Positions 7,477 to 13,655 of a stretch of 13,655 bases of DNA are shown piece by piece (positions within the stretch are counted from its first letter, which is position 1; every line of letters begins with the position of its first letter). Source of the DNA: an uncultured Flavobacteriales bacterium (GTDB lineage Bacteria > Bacteroidota > Bacteroidia > CAIKAF01); contig CALEWF010000187.1 in the NCBI GenBank assembly GCA_937925455.1, positions 1 through 13,655 on the forward strand, given 5' to 3'. Under the pieces are notes generated by a model. The model was not told where the DNA came from. It saw only the letters and a program-made list of their open reading frames with translations, and ran no database searches. Made by a program: the position numbers and the translations under genes.

Positions 7477-9051
7477 ATGATAAAACGTATAGTTTTTCTA
7501 CTACTTATATCAGTATTTGCCACAAACCTGAATGCCCAGCAGGCTGAAGCTGAATGGGGAACGCCTTTTAAGCAAACACGTTGGAGTGGTTTTGGAGAAA
7601 TATTAGGAGAAACATCCGATGGATTCTTTGTTACAAGAAAAATAATAACTGGGCTTACTACCTATGATTTATACATCGAAAAATATTCAAAGGAGCATTT
7701 TGCTTTAGAATTTTCTACTGCCGTTTATACTGAAAAAATGTACAGTGAAAGTTCTAAGAAAAATCGCCACATGGAGGTAAATGGTACCTTAATGCTGAAT
7801 GAAAATATTGTGGTATTTATTTCTGAATACGATAAAAAAGAGGACACATATACATCGTATGCTCAAAAAGTAAATTTAAACGGAGAACTTGATGGCGGAT
7901 TGATTACCCTGGATGTTTATAAAACACCAGAAAAATCACTGCGTGGACGATATGAGTTTGCTGCTTCGCCCGATAAAAAACATGTAATTCTGTATCACAA
8001 ACGACCATTTAAAATTTATAACGACGAAAAATTTAAAATCAAAAAATTTACCGAAGAACTTCAACCTGTTTGGGAAAAAGACTTTGTATTTCCTTACAAA
8101 GACAAAGATTTTAACTTAACCAAAATTGCCGTGATGAATGATGGCCATGTATATATGCTGGCTCGTGTGTTTTTGGATAATGAAGAAGCCCGAGAAAAGA
8201 AAAACAATAAAGAAGCTACTTATTATTACAAGCTCTTATCATTTGCCGATACAGATACAATACAAGATGAACAACTCAAAGAAACCGATATCAGTATTTC
8301 CAAAAAATGGATTACCGATGTGGCATTTACCACCAGAAACGACGAAATTATTTGTGCCGGATTTTATGCCGATAAGAAAGACATGGCGGTGAATGGAATG
8401 TTCTTTTTACGCATAGAACGTACTACCGGAAAGATTAGAGCCCAAGATACAGAAGAGTTTTCTAAAGCATTTTTGGCCGAATTTTTAGGAGATAAAAAGG
8501 CTGAACGCGGAATTGGGCTTCGTGATTTTGAATTACATGATTTGATTTTAAACAATGATGGAAGTGTTGTATTGGTAGCAGAACAATCGTTTATTAAATC
8601 AGTATGTACCTCCGACTCCAGAGGATTTACGCGTTGTCAAGATTATTTCTATTACAATGATATTTTGGTTGTAAGGATAAACAGCAAAGGTGAAATTGAG
8701 TGGAATGCCCGAATCCCTAAGCGTCAAATGGATACTCAGGAAGGCTATTATTTGTCTTACGCCATGGCTGTAAAAGGAGAAAATTTATACTTTTTATACA
8801 ATGAAAATCCTAAAAATATAATGGTAACCGATCCCCGTTTGCTGAAGTTTGTTAACATACCCAAGTCTGTTGCTGTGCTGGCCGAAGTTAATTCGAAGGG
8901 AGAAGTAAGCCGCGATGCATTATTCTCCGCCAAAGAATTAAACCAGGTGTACATACGTCCTAAAATATGCCGGCAAATTAATGCCAACGAAATGATCATT
9001 TTTGCCATAAACGGTAAAAATAATATGTGGGGAAAACTGAAATTTTATTAA
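7477..9051 (+). CDS. exported protein of unknown function, second of a tandem paralogous pair
   Basis: 524 aa with a clear signal peptide (MIKRIVFLLLISVFATNLNAQ). It is a full-length paralogue of the preceding gene. Matching blocks in the same order include DGFFVTRK, TSYAQKVNLNGEL, SPDKKHVILYHKRPF, EELQPVWEKDFVFPYKDKDF, DGHVYMLARVF, CAGFYADKKD, NDGSVVLVAEQSF, YYNDILVVRINSKGEIEW and IPKRQ. Cys377 and Cys387 flank a short loop just before the YFYYND block, as in the paralogue; in an exported protein they could form a disulfide (inference). The regular spacing of N/D-G-x-hydrophobic strands suggests a β-propeller, but no named domain is recognised. The start lies 52 nt after the first paralogue's stop, with its own promoter-like element between them. 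The gene converges on the minus-strand gene ending at 9084, with only 32 bp between and no obvious terminator. Confidence 0.82.
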   Translation: MIKRIVFLLLISVFATNLNAQQAEAEWGTPFKQTRWSGFGEILGETSDGFFVTRKIITGLTTYDLYIEKYSKEHFALEFSTAVYTEKMYSESSKKNRHMEVNGTLMLNENIVVFISEYDKKEDTYTSYAQKVNLNGELDGGLITLDVYKTPEKSLRGRYEFAASPDKKHVILYHKRPFKIYNDEKFKIKKFTEELQPVWEKDFVFPYKDKDFNLTKIAVMNDGHVYMLARVFLDNEEAREKKNNKEATYYYKLLSFADTDTIQDEQLKETDISISKKWITDVAFTTRNDEIICAGFYADKKDMAVNGMFFLRIERTTGKIRAQDTEEFSKAFLAEFLGDKKAERGIGLRDFELHDLILNNDGSVVLVAEQSFIKSVCTSDSRGFTRCQDYFYYNDILVVRINSKGEIEWNARIPKRQMDTQEGYYLSYAMAVKGENLYFLYNENPKNIMVTDPRLLKFVNIPKSVAVLAEVNSKGEVSRDALFSAKELNQVYIRPKICRQINANEMIIFAINGKNNMWGKLKFY

Positions 9052-9083
9052 GCAGATATTTTGATATAGGGTGATACCATCAA

Positions 9084-9578
9084 TTAGTTTTTAACCTTGT
9101 ATTCCCATATAAAATCTTTACGAACCTTTTCAAATTCGGCGACAACTAATTTTTCTCTTCGTTCTATGCTGTTTAGTATTTCTTCAAACTCTTGAAGCTC
9201 TTTATCCGGTAAAACCCCATATACATTGTGTGATAAAATTTCTACTAATCGTGCATAATCGGTTTCAAAAACGGTTTTGTAAAAAAACAACAAATCGCAG
9301 GTTGCATCTCTAAATGCCTTGTCTTTATTGTTAAACGGCTCTAACTGTTTTAGACTTTTAAAAGAAGATTCAATTTGCGATAGTATAACTTTTCTTGCAC
9401 TGTCTGCTTTCATATAATCCAATTCAGCCAGGGCATGAGCCAAGATAGTATCATTACCTACGGCATATGTCAGCCTTCCAATTACATAGTCGTAGTAAGC
9501 TTGTGCTGTTTTAATTTGAGCGTCTGCTGCACCAGTGTAAACTACAAAAGAAAAAATAAGAATAATCAATCGTTTCAT
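9084..9578 (-). CDS. small exported α-helical protein, function unknown
   Basis: 164 aa from the ATG at 9578, which gives a signal peptide MKRLIILIFSFVVYTGAADA. An ATG four codons upstream (9590) would overlap the preceding gene's stop codon and add MLNL; I prefer the shorter form but cannot exclude the longer. The mature part is predicted almost wholly helical and charged: YYDYVIGRLTYAV, LAHALAELDYMKADSARKVI, SSFKSLKQLEPFNNKDKAFRDATCDLLFFYKTVFE, then a glutamate/lysine-rich C-terminus. The pattern faintly recalls the LIC11966-type surface proteins of Leptospira and Bacteroidota; this is a weak impression from memory. It lies 4 nt after the YhcH-RdgB fusion gene on the same strand and is almost certainly on the same transcript, though a shared function is not evident because one protein is exported and the other cytoplasmic. 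Confidence 0.72.
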   Translation of the reverse strand: MKRLIILIFSFVVYTGAADAQIKTAQAYYDYVIGRLTYAVGNDTILAHALAELDYMKADSARKVILSQIESSFKSLKQLEPFNNKDKAFRDATCDLLFFYKTVFETDYARLVEILSHNVYGVLPDKELQEFEEILNSIERREKLVVAEFEKVRKDFIWEYKVKN

Positions 9579-9582
9579 AAGA

Positions 9583-10638
9583 TTAAGCATTTTGCAAGTA
9601 ATCTTCTTTCAAAAACCTCACCATTTTTTCAATGGCTTTGGCCCGATGACTCATTTTATTTTTTTCATCCAAGCTCATTTCAGCAAAGGTTCGGGTTTCT
9701 CCTTCGGGAATAAATATGGGGTCGTATCCAAACCCCCCTTCTCCCTTGGGTTTTTCGGCAATTGTTCCGTTTACAATACCTTCAAATCTGTATTCCGTAG
9801 CATTCATGATTAACGATATCACCGTGCGAAATCGGGCATTGCGGTTGGTTTTGCCTTGCATGGCTTTCAATAGCTTTTCCACATTCATGGATGATGTAGC
9901 CTGTTCGCCGGCATAGCGGGCCGAATAAACGCCAGGTGCTCCGTCTAAAGCCTCTACTTCCAATCCTGTATCATCGGCAAAGCAAGCTAATCCGTGCATG
10001 CTGTACACATGGTTTGCTTTTTGCCAAGCATTGTATTCCAACGTGTTTCCATTTTCCGGCAAATCTTCCCGGATTCCCATTTCTTCCAAGGTGTATAAAG
10101 CAATTCTGGGGTCATTCAACACCCTTCGTATTTCTTCCAACTTGTATTTATTGTTGGAGGCAAAGCAAAGTTTTAACAATACTGCCTCTTCAACCCGTAC
10201 CTTTAAAACAACTTTTTTTACTTGGCAGGCTTCCCGATGAATTAAGTTGGGCATGTGTACATCTGTTGGAAAGAATATAGCAAAAAAGCCTGTCGGAACG
10301 GTAATCGTTTCGCCTGGCCCTTCAAACAAGGCATAGTCATTTTCAGCTTGATAGGGTTGTATGGTTTTCATGGAATGAAGCGGAGCAACGGCCATTTCTT
10401 CGGTTCCGGATACCATGTACTGAACGTCAATATATTTTCGATGTGCCTCCCATTTTCGAACTTCACGGGGTTCTGTTTCATACGAATTTACAATGGCAAA
10501 CAAATCTTCGCCTTGGACTTCATATTTACCGTTTTCTACCTTTGAAAAATCGGTGTTTTTCAGGTATTCAAATCCCTTGGCAAACAGTGGATGCAACGCT
10601 TCATAAAGGTGTGCATTGTGGAGGTGGTCTAATATCAT
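9583..10638 (-). CDS. fusion of a YhcH/NanQ-type domain with RdgB/HAM1 non-canonical purine NTP pyrophosphatase
   Basis: 351 aa from the ATG at 10638. The frame is open further upstream, but MILDHLHNAHLYEAL is where YhcH-family proteins normally begin, and the longer form would overlap the divergent porin gene. Residues 1 to about 148 are a YhcH/YjgK/YiaL (DUF386) cupin-like domain with WEAHRKYIDVQ (63-73; Glu64, His66) and His128 in DVHMPN, the likely metal ligands; a family member, NanQ, is a sialic acid anomerase. After a very short linker (~150-155), residues 156-351 are a complete RdgB/HAM1 domain that hydrolyses ITP, dITP and XTP to monophosphate and pyrophosphate: SNNKYK (161-166), DDTGLE (222-227), GAPGVYSARYAG (233-244), GGFGYDP (301-307), SHRAKA (330-335). 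Both domains are usually separate proteins. An internal TTG at 10179, with GAGG five bases before it, might also give a free RdgB. No sialic acid genes are nearby. TACCTTAG on the minus strand at 10666-10659 is a weak promoter candidate. Confidence 0.88.
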   Translation of the reverse strand: MILDHLHNAHLYEALHPLFAKGFEYLKNTDFSKVENGKYEVQGEDLFAIVNSYETEPREVRKWEAHRKYIDVQYMVSGTEEMAVAPLHSMKTIQPYQAENDYALFEGPGETITVPTGFFAIFFPTDVHMPNLIHREACQVKKVVLKVRVEEAVLLKLCFASNNKYKLEEIRRVLNDPRIALYTLEEMGIREDLPENGNTLEYNAWQKANHVYSMHGLACFADDTGLEVEALDGAPGVYSARYAGEQATSSMNVEKLLKAMQGKTNRNARFRTVISLIMNATEYRFEGIVNGTIAEKPKGEGGFGYDPIFIPEGETRTFAEMSLDEKNKMSHRAKAIEKMVRFLKEDYLQNA

Positions 10639-10708
10639 GGCTTTAATAGAATATAGGACTAAGGTAAAAAACTTGGCGCAGGTTGCGATGAATAACTGGT
10701 AATCCTGC

Positions 10709-12697
10709 ATGAATGATGTATTTTTGTCCAACACATCCGGATTGAAAAAGGTAGCTTTTATTCTTTGGGCGGTGGTATGGCCCGTTGTTATTTGCGCACA
10801 GCAGTCGCGTAAAGATTCATTGCGTATTCTACGGGATACGGCTCGGGTTAATTATCTGGATCTTTCATTTTATCTTAAAACTTCTCATTTTCGTTTTGAT
10901 AGCGAAGATTCTACCTATGACCAATTGCGTTTTTTTGATCCGGCGATAAAACAAAATATTGTAAATAGCAGTTTGGGAAATTTGGGAACTGCAGTTCAGC
11001 AGGCATATTTTCAATCGCAACGCAGAGAAGGGTTTGATTTAGGAACCCGAGCTTTTGATCTTTATTGGTTTACCCCTCAGAATACCAAATATTACTTTAC
11101 CTTGAGACCTTTTACTAAAATTGCTTATTTTTTAGGCATGGGAAGTGAGCAATTGCTCGATGTTATGCATACGCAGCGTATTACCAAAGACCTACAATTA
11201 GGCATTCAGTATTATCATATCAACTCTACGGGGTTTTATCAACGGCAGGATGCCGTGCATCATAATTTTCGGTTTTTTGCCCGGTATCAAACACCCAACA
11301 AACGGTATAAAGTGTTGGTGAATTATAATCACAACGAGTTTTCCGTTATGGAAAGTGGAGGATTAAAAAACGATAGTAATTTTATTTTTAATGGATTGAT
11401 AACGTCGGGAGGTACGGTAGTTCCCAATTTAAACCGAAAAACATATCCGGTAATGCTGGATAGTGCATTAAACAGATGGAGTAACAATTCTGTGGCGGTA
11501 ATACATTCATATTCTTTTCAACGTAAGGCCACAGATAGCCTCCAGCAGCAAGCCGAAATGCCTTTGTTTACCCTCATGCATCGGATACAATTTGAAAACA
11601 GGGAAAACCGATTTCGTGATGCACGGCCTAACTTAGCGTATTATTCAGAAATATTATATGACTCTACATTGTCAAGGCATCGAGTTTTTTTAAATGATGT
11701 GCAAAATGAGTTTCGGGCAATCCTTTCCCTACGAAAAAAATTTAAAAGCAACAGCCCGTTTTATGCAGGTATTCGTCATCAGTTCATAGATGTAAAAAAT
11801 ACGGTTGGTTTTAATCGAGGGGATACTTTGGAGTTTGATTCTGTAATGCTGCATCATAATTGGCATAACTTCAATGTATTGGGGGGAATCCGATTGGATA
11901 TAACTGATAAAATTCTTATCGAAGCAGAAGGTAGTTATTTTTTTGCTGGATATAATTTGAATGATTTTCATGTTGGAGGTGCCATTGAATTTAATTCTTC
12001 TGATACGGCTAAGATACAACACCATATCCGGGCTTTTGTATCTTATGCTCAGTTTCAACCGGTGTATGGGTTTCGTTTTTTCAGGTCAAACCATTATGAG
12101 TGGAGCAATACGTTTTCTCCCCAACGGGAACTTCGTGCCGGGCTTTATTACAGCGTGCCTCTATGGAAGTTAGAGTTAGAATTTAATTCCTACCTGCTAA
12201 ATAATTACATGTACTTCGATGCTTCTGCTCATCCCGTTCAGTTTAGTAATGTAAATTCTGTTTTTACGTTGGCTTTACAAAAACGTTTTAGAGCTTGGAA
12301 ATTCTTCTTTGATAATCAATTTATCGGGCAGTATTCCAGTAGTAATATTATTCGAATTCCTAATTTTATCGGTCGATTCTCTTTTTATTTCGAAAGTTAT
12401 TTGTTCAAGAAAGCATTATTTATGAACTTTGGTTTTGACCTGTGGTATAATACTCCGTTCAAAGCAAATGCATATAACCCTGTAACAGCGCAATTTTATC
12501 TTCAAAATGATCAGACTACCGGCAACTATCCTTTTCTCGATATATTTTTAAATGCCCGTATAAAAACCGTTCGTTTATATGTGCGGTTGAGAAATGTAAA
12601 TCAACGGTTTCCTGATGTACCGTATTATTATACACCCCATCATCCACTGCAAGACCGAAGTGTACAGTTTGGTATTTCTTGGAATTTTTACAACTAA
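10709..12697 (+). CDS. putative outer-membrane porin (Porin_10-like β-barrel)
   Basis: 662 aa. Signal peptide core VAFILWAVVWPVVICAQ is followed by a mature protein rich in alternating aromatic/polar β-strands: FTLRPFTKIAYFLGMG, LQLGIQYYHINSTGF, HHNFRFFARYQTPNKRYKVLVNYNHN, WKFFFDNQFIGQYSS, FSFYFESYLFKKALFMNFGFDLWYN. It ends in SVQFGISWNFYN, an aromatic C-terminal strand expected for barrels inserted by the BAM complex. Length and pattern fit the Bacteroidota 'putative porin' family; the solute is unknown. The start is uncertain. ATG 10709 gives a long polar n-region, whereas TTG at 10742 gives (M)KKVAFILW, a more standard signal peptide. TATTTTTG at 10719-10726 exactly matches the TAnnTTTG promoter element and would transcribe only the shorter form, although no TTG box lies at the right distance. 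The gene diverges from the YhcH-RdgB gene and is followed after 6 nt by the channel gene. Confidence 0.82.
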   Translation: MNDVFLSNTSGLKKVAFILWAVVWPVVICAQQSRKDSLRILRDTARVNYLDLSFYLKTSHFRFDSEDSTYDQLRFFDPAIKQNIVNSSLGNLGTAVQQAYFQSQRREGFDLGTRAFDLYWFTPQNTKYYFTLRPFTKIAYFLGMGSEQLLDVMHTQRITKDLQLGIQYYHINSTGFYQRQDAVHHNFRFFARYQTPNKRYKVLVNYNHNEFSVMESGGLKNDSNFIFNGLITSGGTVVPNLNRKTYPVMLDSALNRWSNNSVAVIHSYSFQRKATDSLQQQAEMPLFTLMHRIQFENRENRFRDARPNLAYYSEILYDSTLSRHRVFLNDVQNEFRAILSLRKKFKSNSPFYAGIRHQFIDVKNTVGFNRGDTLEFDSVMLHHNWHNFNVLGGIRLDITDKILIEAEGSYFFAGYNLNDFHVGGAIEFNSSDTAKIQHHIRAFVSYAQFQPVYGFRFFRSNHYEWSNTFSPQRELRAGLYYSVPLWKLELEFNSYLLNNYMYFDASAHPVQFSNVNSVFTLALQKRFRAWKFFFDNQFIGQYSSSNIIRIPNFIGRFSFYFESYLFKKALFMNFGFDLWYNTPFKANAYNPVTAQFYLQNDQTTGNYPFLDIFLNARIKTVRLYVRLRNVNQRFPDVPYYYTPHHPLQDRSVQFGISWNFYN

Positions 12698-12703
12698 AAG
12701 TAT

Positions 12704-13507
12704 ATGAAACATCTGAAACTAAAAGTTTACGAAATCATTGAATATACAGGAAAACCATTTAGTTGGAACTGGATTTATGATGTACTTTTGATTGTGATGG
12801 TATTATTGAATGCAGCAGCTATCATGATTGAGTCATTAGATAGTGTATATGAAATATATCACAAAAAATTAATTTGGTTTGAAACTTTTTCCGTGTGTTT
12901 TTTTGCATCGGATTATTTTTTAAGAGTATGGAGCATTACCGAAAATAGTCGTTTTCAGCATCCAGTAAGAGGAAGACTAAAATACATGCTTACCCCCATG
13001 GCTATGATTGATTTATTTGCTTTCTTCCCATATTTTTTAGCCATGTATATTCAAGATTTTGAATATGTAAAACTCTTTGCTATTCTTCGATTTTTCCGAT
13101 TTTTAAAGGTAGTCCGATACATCAAGGCAGTGAAAATATTTGGAAATGTGTTAAAGAATAAGCAGCATGAACTTTCTTTTAGTTTTGTGTTTATTCTATT
13201 TGTTTTATTGTTGGTTTCTACCTTAATGTACTATGTTGAGCATGAAGCGCAGCCCGAAGATTTTAAAAGTATTCCTCATACCATGTGGTGGGCTGTTGCT
13301 ACGTTAACTACCGTGGGCTATGGCGATGTAGTTCCGGTAACTACAACTGGAAAAATACTGGGCGGAATAATTGCCATTTTAGGTATAGGTTTAGTAGCTA
13401 TTCCCAGCGGTATTATGGCTGCCGGCTTTACAGAAGAAATAAGAAAAGAGCGAGAACTAACTAATCACAAACATTTTTGTCCATATTGTGGCAATCGTCT
13501 TGACTAA
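12704..13507 (+). CDS. voltage-gated potassium channel with zinc-ribbon-like C-terminus
   Basis: Six-transmembrane ion channel subunit of 267 aa, expected to form an inner-membrane tetramer. S1 is about residues 25-44, S2 57-76 and S3 99-116. S4 (126-145) carries a basic residue every third position: Arg129, Arg132, Lys135, Arg138 and Lys141, the standard voltage sensor. S5 is about 157-178, followed by a pore helix and the potassium selectivity filter TTVGYGD (202-208). S6 (217-240) includes GIGLVAIPSGIMAAGF. The tail ends HKHFCPYCGNRLD with a single Cys-X2-Cys (259/262) and nearby histidines. This is half of a usual zinc ribbon, so metal binding would need His or the other subunits (inference). 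The start ATG is 6 nt after the porin stop, so they probably share a transcript. The family conducts K+ on depolarisation; the bacterial role is likely membrane-potential or osmotic control. Confidence 0.93.
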   Translation: MKHLKLKVYEIIEYTGKPFSWNWIYDVLLIVMVLLNAAAIMIESLDSVYEIYHKKLIWFETFSVCFFASDYFLRVWSITENSRFQHPVRGRLKYMLTPMAMIDLFAFFPYFLAMYIQDFEYVKLFAILRFFRFLKVVRYIKAVKIFGNVLKNKQHELSFSFVFILFVLLLVSTLMYYVEHEAQPEDFKSIPHTMWWAVATLTTVGYGDVVPVTTTGKILGGIIAILGIGLVAIPSGIMAAGFTEEIRKERELTNHKHFCPYCGNRLD

Positions 13508-13655
13508 ATTTTAACACTTGCTCTTCTTTCTGCTTCTTATTTTTTTCCAAAAGATGAACGGGTCCAATCATATCATTTTTCATGAAGTTATTCTTTTGCT
13601 GATTCTAGCCATGATCAATGAATCGCTGGATTTATCCTATTATCCCAAATTATGA
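13508..13655 (+). other. right edge: no convincing gene, one 33-residue ORF
   Basis: After the channel gene there is a pyrimidine-rich stretch with no clear hairpin terminator. An ATG at 13554 opens a 33-residue ORF ending in the TGA that is the last codon of the window. It contains a hydrophobic run (VILLLILAM) but is too short to judge. On the minus strand one frame is open from the edge to a TGA at about 13618 (ending RINPAIH) and could be the tail of a gene lying beyond the window. Neither is supported by anything else. Confidence 0.15.

Noticed and set aside
9052..9083. Bidirectional terminator between the convergent genes
   Set aside because: Only a three-base stem (GGT/ACC) can be formed in the 32-bp gap, with no T run following it.
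9936..10646. Several plus-strand frames of 67-114 codons opposite the YhcH-RdgB gene
   Set aside because: They are antisense to a gene with complete family motifs and have no recognisable content; they arise from the codon pattern of the real gene.
11729..12058. 109-codon minus-strand frame opposite the porin
   Set aside because: It is antisense to continuous β-barrel coding sequence, with no signal, domain or promoter.

Overview
The window looks like ordinary chromosome of a member of the Bacteroidota. The evidence is an AT-rich sequence, little sign of Shine-Dalgarno sites, promoter-like TTTG / TAnnTTTG pairs, and several Bacteroidota-typical surface proteins: a putative porin of the Porin_10 type, a secreted OmpA-family protein with an 'NIWYFG' propeller-like N-terminus, and a MORN-variant serine protease. 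I cannot name a genus. No tRNA, rRNA, CRISPR array, insertion sequence, integrase or phage gene was seen.

Layout. On the minus strand at the left, an ADP-heptose epimerase gene (rfaD/hldD, LPS core heptose supply) is followed 14 nt later by an OmpA-family cell-envelope protein. Reading rightwards from a short divergent gap are a secreted three-module serine protease (MORN-like repeats, lectin-like domain, trypsin-like S1C domain), a small heat shock protein (Hsp20) with palindromes in its upstream region and a strong intrinsic terminator after it, and a small two-helix membrane protein. Next comes a gene-free stretch of about 460 bp, whose centre is a GC-rich, heavily palindromic element unlike its surroundings. 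It is followed by a tandem pair of paralogous secreted proteins of almost equal length (528 and 524 aa) and unknown function, the second with its own consensus-like promoter.

On the minus strand between 9084 and 10638 is a two-gene unit. It encodes a fusion of a YhcH/NanQ-type sugar anomerase-like domain with an RdgB/HAM1 nucleotide-housecleaning pyrophosphatase, then a small exported helical protein. Diverging from it on the plus strand are the putative outer-membrane porin and, 6 nt downstream, a six-helix voltage-gated potassium channel ending in a Cys-X2-Cys zinc-ribbon-like tail. The last ~150 bp hold only a doubtful 33-residue ORF.

No single new multi-gene system is evident. Most genes serve the envelope: LPS heptose, OmpA-type anchoring, porin, secreted protease and exported unknown proteins. 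The points most worth a second look are the YhcH-RdgB fusion, the GC-rich hairpin element at about 5526-5728, the palindromes in front of hsp20, the three-module protease, and the duplicated exported pair with a conserved cysteine pair.
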